DNA of 64,000 nucleotides, taken from positions 992,001 through 1,056,000 of the forward strand of contig NZ_OZ246980.1 of the NCBI RefSeq assembly GCF_965232525.1. Direction: 5' to 3'. The DNA comes from Bauldia sp965232525. Its GTDB lineage: Bacteria; Pseudomonadota; Alphaproteobacteria; Rhizobiales; Kaistiaceae. The notes under the pieces are model-generated. The model ran no database searches, was not told where the DNA came from, and saw only the letters and a program-made list of their open reading frames with translations. The translations under genes were made by a program, and so were the position numbers. Positions 33,581-42,434 of this stretch are shown here, piece by piece. Numbering within the stretch: the first letter of the stretch is position 1; each line of letters starts with the position of its first letter.

Positions 33581-34140
33581 CCGGCTTTCTTTTCATCGTC
33601 GCCTTCGGTCGGCAACTTGGCCAGGAAATCCTCGACGAACACCCGAACGTCATCCCAGTCGGTGTACTCGGTGTCCGAATGGACATCGACGTCGGATTGA
33701 TGTTGCCGGGCGATGGCGCGCATGATCCAGCGCTTGAAGAAATCGTACTGCGTGAATCGCAGCGCTCCAGCGGCGTGGAGTGTTGCTTTCGGAAGCCAGC
33801 CCGAATCGCGAAGCATCTTCTGGGCCGTCTCGTCGATTTCCGCTCGTCCGTGAGGATCATCTCCGGCCGCCGCCAGGGACACAGAAATGAAGGCTGACGG
33901 CATGCCGTTCAGCCGTTCGTGCCAATCTCGGATATGGTGGACGAGCGCACCCTGATACCGACCCATGTGGACCGAGCCGGCCAGAATCGCGGCCTGGCAA
34001 CGCGACGGCTCAAGTGCGCTGACGTCGCTCGCGTCGAACAGCGCCGCCTCGTGCCCCTTTTCGCGAACGATGTCCGCGACGAACTCAGCGATCTTTCGTG
34101 TCTGCCCCTCCGTGGTTCCGTAACAGATCAGAACGCGCAT
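33577..34140 (-). CDS. HemG-like flavodoxin-fold protein (possible menaquinone-dependent protoporphyrinogen oxidase)
   Basis: A 187-residue flavodoxin-domain protein from ATG 34140. FMN-phosphate loop GTTEGQT (8-14). The regions LNGMPSAFISVSLAA, AGALRFTQYDFFKRWIMRAIA and EYTDWDDVRVFVEDFL follow E. coli HemG in order, including the long insertion loop that distinguishes HemG from flavodoxins. A HemJ gene is also present, so this protein may have another redox role. Similarity is strong, function is inferred. Confidence 0.8.
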   Translation of the reverse strand: MRVLICYGTTEGQTRKIAEFVADIVREKGHEAALFDASDVSALEPSRCQAAILAGSVHMGRYQGALVHHIRDWHERLNGMPSAFISVSLAAAGDDPHGRAEIDETAQKMLRDSGWLPKATLHAAGALRFTQYDFFKRWIMRAIARQHQSDVDVHSDTEYTDWDDVRVFVEDFLAKLPTEGDDEKKAG

Positions 34141-34310
34141 GACGAACTCCCGAGGTTTGACCACGCCCATGGGCCCGCCGACGAGGCGAGTTGATCGACT
34201 GCGAGGGCCGACGGCGAGGAATGTGGATAGCCGTTATTATGGCAGCAGGCTTGGTTACCCGGGTTTGATTCGAGTCAAACCTGCAATCTACCGGCGAGGG
34301 ACTACGTTAC

Positions 34311-34943
34311 ATGAGCGATCTAGGTCAGGTCGTCATCCTCAATGGAGCACCGCGCGCCGGCAAGTCGTCGATCGTGACCGCCATCCAAGACTCTTTCGAC
34401 GGGGTTTGGATCAATCTTGGCGTCGACGTCAGCGTTTTGGCGATGACGCCCAAACGCTATCGCCCTGGGATTGGGTTGCGGCCAGGCGGTGAGCGTCCGG
34501 ATCTGGAGCCACTGGTTCCCGTTCTCTACGGTGCGCTCTACGACTCCATCGCCGCTCATAGCCGCGTGGGCCTCAATGTGGTTGCCGAGTTCGGTCACCA
34601 TGACGGCCACTCGAATCCGAAGGGCATTCTCGAAGACTGCGCACGGCGACTCGACGGGCTGCCCGTGTTGTTCGTCGGTGTTCGTTGCCCGGTCGAGACG
34701 ATCATGGAACGGCTGCGCGCCGGCCAGCCCGGACGGACCTACGAATCCGCCGATTCGACTGAAGAGATCCCCGCGCCGGTTCGTCGCTACAGCGAAGCGG
34801 TTCACAATCCCGGGATTTACGACATCGAGGTCGACACGTCGATGACGAGCCCGGCTGAATGCGCCGCAGCAATCCGAGATCGACTGCAAGCAGGGGTCCA
34901 GCGGCCGACCGCCTTTGAACGGCTGGCTATGAATGGCATTTGA
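34311..34943 (+). CDS. Chloramphenicol phosphotransferase-like P-loop kinase
   Basis: A 210-residue kinase with P-loop LNGAPRAGKSS (10-20), WINLGVDVSVLAMTPKRYRPGIGLRPGG and VVAEFGHHDG, matching the CPT family that phosphorylates chloramphenicol in its producer. In proteobacteria the family is common without known resistance, so the substrate is unknown. Starts at ATG 34311, divergent from the HemG-like gene. Confidence 0.85.
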   Translation: MSDLGQVVILNGAPRAGKSSIVTAIQDSFDGVWINLGVDVSVLAMTPKRYRPGIGLRPGGERPDLEPLVPVLYGALYDSIAAHSRVGLNVVAEFGHHDGHSNPKGILEDCARRLDGLPVLFVGVRCPVETIMERLRAGQPGRTYESADSTEEIPAPVRRYSEAVHNPGIYDIEVDTSMTSPAECAAAIRDRLQAGVQRPTAFERLAMNGI

Positions 34944-35051
34944 GAGGCTCAGAACCATAGCCCCCTTCACACCCGTGTCACACACCCTGTAGAGTATGCG
35001 CCGCGCTTCGGGGCTATGCCCTTCAATGCGCTCAGTGATTCGGGAGTGAAC

Positions 35052-35609
35052 GTGACCATCCACGTATCGCCAGGGTCGAATCCGGCGCTGGTTCTCAATG
35101 CGGACTACCGGCCGCTTAGCTACTATCCGCTTTCGCTTTGGTCTTGGCAGGACGCCATCAAGGCGGTGTTCCTTGACCGCGTGAATATCGTGTCGGAGTA
35201 CGAGATCGCGGTGCGCAGCCCGTCGTTCTCGATGAAGCTGCCGTCTGTGGTTTCGCTGAAGAGCTTTGTTAAGCCGGCGCGCCACCCGGCGTTTACCCGG
35301 TTTAATGTTTTCTTGCGCGATCGTTTCCAGTGTCAGTATTGCGGGGTTCGCGAGGATCTGACGTTTGATCATCTGATCCCACGCTCGCGCGGCGGGCAGA
35401 CGACCTGGGAAAATGTGGTCACCGCCTGTTCGCCGTGTAACCTGAAGAAAGGCGGCAAGCATCCAAACGACGCTCGGATGTGGCCCGCGCAGACCCCATA
35501 CCGACCGACGGTGTCCGATCTTCACAACAATGGGCGACGCTTCCCGCCGAACTACCTTCACGATTCCTGGCTCGACTATCTCTACTGGGATACCGAACTG
35601 GAACCCTAA
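35052..35609 (+). CDS. HNH endonuclease
   Basis: A 185-residue nuclease. The N-terminal part PALVLNADYRPLSYYPLSLWSWQDAIKAVFLDRVNIV is typical of a chromosomal HNH family in alphaproteobacteria; the HNH domain has CQYCG, LTFDHLIPRSRGG, WENVVTACSPCNLKKGG and two zinc CxxC pairs. GTG 35052 is chosen because GGGAG lies 5 bp upstream and it gives the usual short N-terminus; an ATG at 35016 adds 12 residues. Housekeeping type; role unknown. Confidence 0.9.
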   Translation: MTIHVSPGSNPALVLNADYRPLSYYPLSLWSWQDAIKAVFLDRVNIVSEYEIAVRSPSFSMKLPSVVSLKSFVKPARHPAFTRFNVFLRDRFQCQYCGVREDLTFDHLIPRSRGGQTTWENVVTACSPCNLKKGGKHPNDARMWPAQTPYRPTVSDLHNNGRRFPPNYLHDSWLDYLYWDTELEP

Positions 35610-35678
35610 AGGCCGTCCGCGGCAGGTGCCCTGCGGCCAATCGGCATTCGCCAGCCGTGGGCAATTGGTTGCCGTTGG

Positions 35679-36539
35679 TTATTGGGTTTCTGTGTCGGGT
35701 CTCTTGCGTGTTCGCCGGACGATCCGGTCAAGTGTGCGCGTCGGGAGCGCGCGCCGCAGAAAGCTGCCAAGATGGGCCGGAATGGTGACGGGATAGCGTG
35801 CCCGGGGGGTTCGACTTTCCAATGCATGGATCACCTTGGCGGCCACCGCTTCCGGACCGCGCCGGAACGGATCGCTGGTGTGGCCGTCCTTTCGTCCCGA
35901 CAGATCGCGGCGATAGGCGTCGCTGTGAACGGAATCGTCGATGGGAACGGTCTCGTGGATGTTGGCGATCGCGGTCGCACGGAAATTGCTGGCGATCGGT
36001 CCCGGCTCGATCAGCACGACCTGAATTCCGGCTTCATGGAGTTCGTTCCGCAGGGTGTCGGCGTAGCCTTCGACTGCATATTTGGAGGCGACATAGGCGC
36101 CCCGAAAGCGAGCGGGCACGAGGCCTAGGATCGACGAGCAGAACAGGATGCGGCCATGTCCTTGGCCGCGCATGGTCGGAATGACTTGCCGGGTGAGGGC
36201 ATGCCAGCCGAACAGGTTAACCTCGAACTGGTTACGAAGGAGCTCAGTATCGAGGTCCTCCAGAGCACCAGCTTGGGCGAAGCCGCCATTGTTGAACAAC
36301 GCGTCGAGACGTCCGCCGGTCGCCGTGAGTACCGTGTCGACCGCCGCCGTCATTGACGCTTCGTTTGCGTAGTCGAGAACCACACCGGTCAGCCCTTCGG
36401 TAGCAAGTCGAGCGACATCATCGGCTTTGCGGGCACTGGCGAAGACCTGCCAGCCACGAGCGGCGAGATCATGGGCGGTCCGATAGCCGATGCCGGATGA
36501 GCAGCCGGTGATAAGGACTGTGCGCCGGTTGTCGGTCAA
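35679..36539 (-). CDS. SDR family oxidoreductase
   Basis: A 286-residue short-chain dehydrogenase. TGCSSGIG near residue 11, DYAN after beta-3, NNGG in place of the usual NNAG, catalytic Ser in LFCSSILG and YVASKYAVEG (YxxxK). The C-terminal tail FLRRALPTRTLDRIVRRTRKR is basic. TTG 36539 is chosen; the only other starts would put it within 8 bp of the divergent yihY gene. Start uncertain, substrate unknown. Confidence 0.85.
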   Translation of the reverse strand: MTDNRRTVLITGCSSGIGYRTAHDLAARGWQVFASARKADDVARLATEGLTGVVLDYANEASMTAAVDTVLTATGGRLDALFNNGGFAQAGALEDLDTELLRNQFEVNLFGWHALTRQVIPTMRGQGHGRILFCSSILGLVPARFRGAYVASKYAVEGYADTLRNELHEAGIQVVLIEPGPIASNFRATAIANIHETVPIDDSVHSDAYRRDLSGRKDGHTSDPFRRGPEAVAAKVIHALESRTPRARYPVTIPAHLGSFLRRALPTRTLDRIVRRTRKRPDTETQ

Positions 36540-36627
36540 GGATCTGGCCTTCGCGATTTGGTCAATTGTCGCGCAATAGCTAACAGTTAACCTCCCGCAG
36601 GCGAAACGGGATCGAAGCACTCCGGAA

Positions 36628-37497
36628 ATGGAACAGGTTCAGAGCTACGGAATGAGGCGCTATTGGACCGTCCTCGTCGATGCCGTCGATCATCTCAGCA
36701 ATGATGATGGTTTTGCGCTGGCGAGCCATGTTTCGCTGACAGCGCTGATGTCAGTCTTCCCGTTCCTGATTTTTGTGGGTGCGCTCGCCGGCTTCATTGG
36801 CGAGGCGGGGCTGGCGGATCAGGTCGCCGCGCTGCTCTTCGAAACCTGGCCTGATGATGTGGCCGAACCGATCGCCAACGACGTGCGCCAGGTGCTCACC
36901 AATCAGAGTACTGGTTTGCTCACCGTCTCGGTTCTGATCATGATTTATCTTGCTTCCAACGGCGTGGAGGCGGTCCGAACCGCGCTCAACCGGGCTTACC
37001 GGGTTCCGGACACCCGGTCGTTCATCCACCTGCGCTTGCAAAGCGTCGGCTTTGTCATCCTCGGTGCGATCGCCAGTCTGACGCTGGCTTTCGTGGGCGT
37101 GCTCGGACCGACACTGTTCAACTGGGCGGCGGAGCACTTCCCCAATCTCGCGCCCTATCAGACGATCTTCGACTATGCCCGTTTTGGCGTGACCGGCGTG
37201 ATGGTGATCTTCGTGCTTGTCAGCGCCCACGTGTGGCTTCCAGCCGGACGCCCCCCACTCAGGCGGCTTTGGCCGGGGATCGCGGTCACCGTCGTCCTAT
37301 GGTCCGTGGCCGCGTGGGGATTTGGCTTCTATCTGCAGCGCTTCGCCCACTACGCAACATACTATGCCGGCCTTGCCAGCGTCTTTACCGCCTTGGTTTT
37401 CATGTATCTAGTTGCATTGATTATGATTTTCGGCGCCGAGCTCAACGCCTCACTGGCGCGTATCGGCCATCGCCGTATGGCGTCGCGTGGGATGTAG
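36628..37497 (+). CDS. YihY/BrkB family inner-membrane protein
   Basis: A 289-residue membrane protein with about six hydrophobic segments. Diagnostic YihY pattern: DDGFALASHVSLTALMSVFPFLIF, GVEAVRTALNRAYRV, GRPPLRRLWPGIAVTVVLW and YYAGLASVFTALVFMYLVALIMIFGAELNA. Once annotated as ribonuclease BN, which is not supported; true role unknown. Its last 48 bp overlap the 3' end of the convergent FUSC gene. Confidence 0.9.
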   Translation: MEQVQSYGMRRYWTVLVDAVDHLSNDDGFALASHVSLTALMSVFPFLIFVGALAGFIGEAGLADQVAALLFETWPDDVAEPIANDVRQVLTNQSTGLLTVSVLIMIYLASNGVEAVRTALNRAYRVPDTRSFIHLRLQSVGFVILGAIASLTLAFVGVLGPTLFNWAAEHFPNLAPYQTIFDYARFGVTGVMVIFVLVSAHVWLPAGRPPLRRLWPGIAVTVVLWSVAAWGFGFYLQRFAHYATYYAGLASVFTALVFMYLVALIMIFGAELNASLARIGHRRMASRGM

Positions 37498-39687
37498 CGA
37501 CCAGCTCAGCCAGCGGGTTCGCGAGGCGGCGCCGGCGACGCTGGCCTGGGCCGCATCGCCTGCTTGGATGGCTTGATCGAGTCGCGTGAGCCATTCGCTC
37601 CAAGCCATGATCGCTAAAGCCTCCCCGACATCCGCTCGATCGGATCGGGCAGTGGTGCATAGGCAATCGTTGAGGCCGCTGGGGTGGCTATGGGGGGCAG
37701 GGGGTGGCTTGCTAAGGGCCTTCGCATCAGGCGATTCGAGACGATCGGCGATTGCTGCCATCCGGTCCGCCATGGCTTCGGTATCGCTGCTGTTCGCATC
37801 GGCTGCCGCGGTGCATCCCGGTGGTGGGGTGGCGGGATAGGCGGGGACCAACCCGCCAAGGAACGAGTGGACCAATCCAGGCGCTCGGCCGAGCGCGGTC
37901 CACGCTTGGGTATCGATACGCTCGCCCCGCTCGCCGAGGGCTGCCGAGAACGCCGCTGTCGACTCCTCGATGGCGGCCTCCAACCGCTCCGCCGCAGCCT
38001 TTCGCTCGGCGGGTTTCGCCGTGAGAACGATTCGCAGCCCGTCTGCTGCCGTACGGTAGACAGCCGCGGCGGATCGTGCCAGCGCGGCGCGCGCACCCCG
38101 TGGCCAGAGGATGAGCGCCACGATCGCCGCACTTATCGCGCCGATCGATACAGCCTCGAGTCGCACCAGCGCGGTGCTCACTCCCTTTGGATCGATGATA
38201 TCGAACAGGCAAACCACCATGACGGTAAACGCGGCCTGTCCGATCGAAAAGCCAATCGCGCCCGGCGCGTAGCCGGCCAGGAAGACCAAACCCGGCATGA
38301 CCCACCACAGCAGCGAGGTGTCGCCGGCGGTGCTCAGCAGAAGCGCTGCAGAGAGCACGAAGCCGACGGTTGTGCCGGCGATTGCCCAGAGAGCGGTCGC
38401 CGAAGTTGAAGCGGCGCTCGAGCGCAGAACCGATAGAACCCCGAGAACGATCCAGAACCCGTGATCGAGGGGCGCGAATTTCGCCACGACGACGCCCAGC
38501 CCCATAGCCGCGGCGCCCCGCAGGCTGTTGCGGAACACGACGCCGCTTGGATCGAGATAGGTACGGACCGTCCCCCGCAGTCTCAGGAACGCGTTCGAGG
38601 CATCACCCATTTCGCCGGAGAGTTCCGGAGCCGAGGCGACAGGGTGGACCCGGTTACCTACCCCCAAAGCCTCCGCCGCGTCGGCCTCGATCCAAAGGGT
38701 AACATGACAAAGGGCGAGCAACGGGAACACCGCCGAGAATTCGGCGACGAGGTCCGCTTCACGGTCGACGGCCAGTCGCGTGGCTGCCTCGGCGGCGACC
38801 TTCCGTCTGGCGGTCAGGCTTCGGTCGAGGTCGCCGATCGCCCCGACAACACTCTGGGGTGCGGTTCGCCCAGTAAGGGCTGTCTCAGTCCGCCGAAGGG
38901 CGTCGACAACCTGGGTGACCAGATCGGAGTCTTCCGGCGACAAACGAGCCGAAAGCACATCCTCCGTCAGCTTGAAGGCACCGTCGAGCCCATCGAGAAG
39001 GTTAAGCAAACCGATGTCGTGTGCGGCGATGCGGGCCGGGCGTAATGGTGCCGACGCCTTGGCTTGCGCGCTCGCTAACGCGGCTGCCGCGCGCTTCATC
39101 GCTGCCGCGGCGCCCTCGCCGTTCCGCTTGGCCAGCGCATCGGCAAGGTTGGCCGCGGCAGCAGCCAGTGCCTCGCGAATGTCTGCGCGGCTGTCGACCG
39201 GCCAGAGGACAACAACGGCGACGGCGGCAGTGAATCCGCCGATGCCCCAGCCGATCACCCGATCGAGCAATCCGATCGTCTCCAGCGGTACAAATACGGC
39301 AAACGCAAAGGCGAGCGCGACCGGTGCAACAAACGATGCTGCGTAGACGCTGACGACACCCGCGAAGATGACCGTGAAAGTAATAGCCGCCATGACCAGA
39401 CCTGCGACAATGGTCGTGTCGACGAGGAGTGAGCCCGCGATGACGGACAGATTGGTGAAGACCAGCATGATCAACAGAGCGATGCCGCGGGCACGTATCG
39501 GGCCGCCGACGTCGGCAAAGACCAATGCACAGAATGCCGAGAGGAAGCCGAAGACACCAACCAGCGTTTGGTCGAATCCGAAATCGGCTACGACAAAAAT
39601 CACAGGAGCAATGATTGCCGCCCGAAGGGATTTGCGAAGATTGATGAAATCGGGATCGTGAATCCGAAAACGCGGCAATCCAGCCAC
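37450..39687 (-). CDS. FUSC family membrane protein (putative efflux component)
   Basis: A 745-residue protein with two hydrophobic blocks, residues about 20-165 and 385-530, each with several membrane segments, and large cytoplasmic Ala-rich helical regions between and after. The second block has the FUSC-like GVVFRNSLRGAAAMGLGVVVAKFAPLDHGFWIVLGVLSVLR. The family includes aromatic-acid (AaeB) and fusaric-acid exporters. GTG start. Its tail (beyond about 730) overlaps the yihY end. Confidence 0.88.
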   Translation of the reverse strand: MAGLPRFRIHDPDFINLRKSLRAAIIAPVIFVVADFGFDQTLVGVFGFLSAFCALVFADVGGPIRARGIALLIMLVFTNLSVIAGSLLVDTTIVAGLVMAAITFTVIFAGVVSVYAASFVAPVALAFAFAVFVPLETIGLLDRVIGWGIGGFTAAVAVVVLWPVDSRADIREALAAAAANLADALAKRNGEGAAAAMKRAAAALASAQAKASAPLRPARIAAHDIGLLNLLDGLDGAFKLTEDVLSARLSPEDSDLVTQVVDALRRTETALTGRTAPQSVVGAIGDLDRSLTARRKVAAEAATRLAVDREADLVAEFSAVFPLLALCHVTLWIEADAAEALGVGNRVHPVASAPELSGEMGDASNAFLRLRGTVRTYLDPSGVVFRNSLRGAAAMGLGVVVAKFAPLDHGFWIVLGVLSVLRSSAASTSATALWAIAGTTVGFVLSAALLLSTAGDTSLLWWVMPGLVFLAGYAPGAIGFSIGQAAFTVMVVCLFDIIDPKGVSTALVRLEAVSIGAISAAIVALILWPRGARAALARSAAAVYRTAADGLRIVLTAKPAERKAAAERLEAAIEESTAAFSAALGERGERIDTQAWTALGRAPGLVHSFLGGLVPAYPATPPPGCTAAADANSSDTEAMADRMAAIADRLESPDAKALSKPPPAPHSHPSGLNDCLCTTARSDRADVGEALAIMAWSEWLTRLDQAIQAGDAAQASVAGAASRTRWLSWSLHPTRRHTAMADTRQ

Positions 39688-39894
39688 GGCAGTCTCCGAT
39701 GATTCTGGCGGTCGGTTGATCGCACGTCGGCCGTTGCGCCGTCAGTCTAGTATCCAAGCCTTCGCGCGGCTAGGACGATCGGCGGCCAGCGGTCGGTAAG
39801 GCCGGCACCGGGATTCGCCTTTTTCCTCGCCTCAAAGGCCAGTTTCCGGCAAGGTCCATGGCTCTCGCCTAGAGTTCTGCACTATCCCGTCCCG

Positions 39895-40848
39895 ATGACC
39901 CATCTCGTCGACATCGTCCTTCCCGTGTTCGGGCTGATCGCTATTGGCTATGTGGTCGGATGGTCCGGGCTGCTCGGCCGGGCGACGGGCGAGGCGATCG
40001 TCGACTTCGTCTTCGTCATCGCGATCCCGGTGTTCATCTTCCGAACGTTGGCGACCGCCGAGTTCGCCGAGGCGCCTTGGCGCATCTGGCTCCCCTTCTT
40101 TTCGGTGTTCGCGGTGATGTGGGTGCTGGGCGATCAGGCCATTCGTCGGTTTTTCGCTCGCGACGCCAGAGCTGGACTCGTTGCCGGGGTCTCTGCCGCC
40201 TATGGCAACACCGTGCTCGTAGGCATTCCGCTTGCGACTGCGGCGTATGGCAGCGAGGGTGCGGTCGCTATCGCGTTGATCATCGCCATACACATGCCGG
40301 TTGCGATGACGGCGAGCACGATCCTGATTGGCCGGGCCGAGCGTCGCGATGGCGTAGCCGGTGCGTCGACGAGCCCCACCGAACTCGGTGGGGCGATGGT
40401 CCGCAACCTGATCAAGAACCCGATCATCATCGGACTCGCCCTTGGTGTGGTTTGGGGCCTCATCGGCTTGCCGTATTCGGGGCTTGGCGCAACGCTTATC
40501 GACGAAATCGCCGACGTGGCGCCGCCGCTGGCATTGTTCTCGCTTGGTATGGCGCTGCGCCGATACGGCATTCGGCGGAATGTGCCGGCCGGTCTGGTAT
40601 TAAGCATGCTCAAACTTTTTGTGATGCCCGGTCTGGTGCTTCTCCTCGCAGTCTATGTGGTGCCCATGCCGCCGGTATGGGCGAAGGTCGCCGTCATCGC
40701 CGCAGCGTGCCCGACGGGGATCAACGCCTATCTCATCGCTGCCCGCTTCCGTACCGGAGAAGCGCTAGCGTCGAACGCCATCACCCTGTCGACTGGTCTT
40801 GCAGTCATTACGGCGACGGTTTGGCTGGGAATCGTTGCCGCGATCTAG
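39895..40848 (+). CDS. AEC family transporter
   Basis: A 317-residue carrier of the auxin-efflux (AEC) family with about ten hydrophobic segments: LPVFGLIAIGYVVGWSG, FVFVIAIPVFIFRTLAT, GVSAAYGNTVLVGIPLATAAYG, MVRNLIKNPIIIGLALGVVWGLIG, LALFSLGMALRRYGIR and AACPTGINAYLIAARF. The middle IKNPIIIG and TGINAYL patterns are diagnostic. Substrate unknown; bacterial members move dicarboxylates or similar anions. It ends in a CTAG shared with the convergent gluQRS stop. Confidence 0.92.
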   Translation: MTHLVDIVLPVFGLIAIGYVVGWSGLLGRATGEAIVDFVFVIAIPVFIFRTLATAEFAEAPWRIWLPFFSVFAVMWVLGDQAIRRFFARDARAGLVAGVSAAYGNTVLVGIPLATAAYGSEGAVAIALIIAIHMPVAMTASTILIGRAERRDGVAGASTSPTELGGAMVRNLIKNPIIIGLALGVVWGLIGLPYSGLGATLIDEIADVAPPLALFSLGMALRRYGIRRNVPAGLVLSMLKLFVMPGLVLLLAVYVVPMPPVWAKVAVIAAACPTGINAYLIAARFRTGEALASNAITLSTGLAVITATVWLGIVAAI

Positions 40849-41720
40849 TCGGCGCGGACATCTTGTTGAAGGCCGACCATCGCGCGGACATCCGCAGGCG
40901 TCGCACCGTTCTCGCGCAATGCTCGGAGGCTGGTGTCGCGATCGGATTTGGACAGCTTGCGACCGACTGCATCGGTGATCAACCGATGATGGTGGTAGAC
41001 CGGCGTCGGAAGTCCGAGAAGCCGCTGAAGCAGCACATGCGCCGACGTTGCGTGAAACAAGTCCTGACCGCGCACGACATGAGTGATGCTCTGATCGGCA
41101 TCGTCGACGACGACCGCCAGATGGTAGCTGGTCGGTATATCCTTGCGGGCGACGACGAAATCACCCCAGGCTTCCGGATGGCCAGTGACGGTTCCGGACT
41201 CGCCCTCCGGTCCACGGCCTTCCTCGTGCCACGACAAGATGCCCGCCTGGGCGATCGCATCATCGCTGATGAGACGCAGGGTATGGGGCTCACCGGCTGC
41301 CACGCGCCGGCTCACGTCTTCGGTTGACAGTAGCCGGTCGTGCGGGGGGTAGACGGGTGCGCCATCAGGATCACGAGGCCAGTCGGGGGTCGAGGTTGCG
41401 GCCGCAATCTCGCCACGGGTCATGAAAGCCGGGTAGATCAGCCTTTCTCCCGCCAGACGATCGAGTGCGGCCCGGTAGGCGGTCATGTTCTCGGATTGGC
41501 GTCGCACCGGCTCCTCCCAGGTCAGCCCGAGCCAAGCCAGGTCGCGGAAGATCGCTGCCTCGAATTCGGGACGAGTGCGGCCGATATCGATGTCCTCGAT
41601 CCGCAGGAGAAAACGCCCGCCCATCTGCCGGCAAAGCGCATAGCTGGCCAGCGCCGAGAAGGCATGGCCGAGATGCAATTCGCCATTGGGGCTCGGCGCG
41701 AAGCGGAAAATGGGTTGCAT
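40845..41720 (-). CDS. gluQ: Glutamyl-Q tRNA(Asp) synthetase GluQRS
   Basis: Attaches glutamate to queuosine in tRNA-Asp; a short paralog of glutamyl-tRNA synthetase lacking the anticodon-binding half. 291 residues. HIGH-type HLGH at 16-19 in FAPSPNGELHLGHAFSAL, RIEDIDIGR, VVDDADQSITHVVRGQDLF and the KMSKS-type GRKLSKSD. The CxC zinc motif of the E. coli enzyme is not seen, as in some other members. The upstream open frame is discarded. Confidence 0.94.
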   Translation of the reverse strand: MQPIFRFAPSPNGELHLGHAFSALASYALCRQMGGRFLLRIEDIDIGRTRPEFEAAIFRDLAWLGLTWEEPVRRQSENMTAYRAALDRLAGERLIYPAFMTRGEIAAATSTPDWPRDPDGAPVYPPHDRLLSTEDVSRRVAAGEPHTLRLISDDAIAQAGILSWHEEGRGPEGESGTVTGHPEAWGDFVVARKDIPTSYHLAVVVDDADQSITHVVRGQDLFHATSAHVLLQRLLGLPTPVYHHHRLITDAVGRKLSKSDRDTSLRALRENGATPADVRAMVGLQQDVRAD

Positions 41721-41795
41721 GATCGGGGGCGCGGCTTGAACGGTGGCGACCAGTGCTTTAGCAGCGGGCGGCGTGCGCGACAAAGGCCGGCAACG

Positions 41796-42434
41796 ATGCG
41801 AACAATCACCACCGATGCCGATGTGGCGGAGGGGCTTGCGTTTCTCGCCCGTCGCGATCGACGGCTGAAGGAAGTGATCGATACCGCCGGTCCGGTTCCA
41901 CTGCGTCGCACCGCCGCCGGCTTTGAAGGGCTGGCGCGCATCGTAGTTGCCCAGCAATTGTCAGTCGCCAGTGCGGCCGCCATTTGGGGACGAGTGCAGT
42001 CGCTTTTGCCCAATTGCGACGCGACGGCAGTGCTAGCCACGTCGGAAGCGCATCTGCGTGGCGCTGGTTTGTCCGCGGCGAAGATCCGGACGCTTCAGGC
42101 GATCGCCGAGACGGCGGTGCAAGGCTTCGACTTCAACCGGTTGGCCGAGCTTCCGGGCGACGAGGCTCATGCAACACTCACCGAAATCAGGGGCATCGGA
42201 CCCTGGACCGCCGACATCTACCTGCTGTTCTGTCTCGGTCACGCTGATATCTTCCCGGCCGGAGATATCGCGCTTCGCAATGCGGTGGCTGACGCCTTCG
42301 GTCACGACGATCCAATCCCGATCGACGATCTGCATGTGATGGCGGAGATGTGGTCGCCTTGGCGCGGGGTCGCCGCGCGCCTGTTCTGGGCTTACTATCG
42401 CGTGATGAGACAACGGGCGGCGGTACCGGTGTAA
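41796..42434 (+). CDS. DNA-3-methyladenine glycosylase II-like (AlkA family)
   Basis: A 212-residue base-excision glycosylase with the HhH-GPD fold. It has GFEGLARIVVAQQLSVASAAAIWGRV, the hairpin and catalytic region LTEIRGIGPWTADIYLLFCLGHADIFPAGDIALRNAV (GIGPWTA HhH, then catalytic Asp), and WSPWRGVAARLFWAYYR. It lacks the N-terminal AlkA domain. It removes alkylated purines. Its TAA shares one base with the next ATG. Confidence 0.93.
   Translation: MRTITTDADVAEGLAFLARRDRRLKEVIDTAGPVPLRRTAAGFEGLARIVVAQQLSVASAAAIWGRVQSLLPNCDATAVLATSEAHLRGAGLSAAKIRTLQAIAETAVQGFDFNRLAELPGDEAHATLTEIRGIGPWTADIYLLFCLGHADIFPAGDIALRNAVADAFGHDDPIPIDDLHVMAEMWSPWRGVAARLFWAYYRVMRQRAAVPV

Noticed and set aside
36585..36592. 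TTAACC half-site between the SDR and yihY
   Set aside because: The upstream partner is missing (ATAG in place of TTAA), so it is not a full CtrA site.
39960..41327. 455-residue plus-strand frame across the AEC and gluQRS genes
   Set aside because: Arg-rich mirror of the two convergent genes, both with clear motifs.
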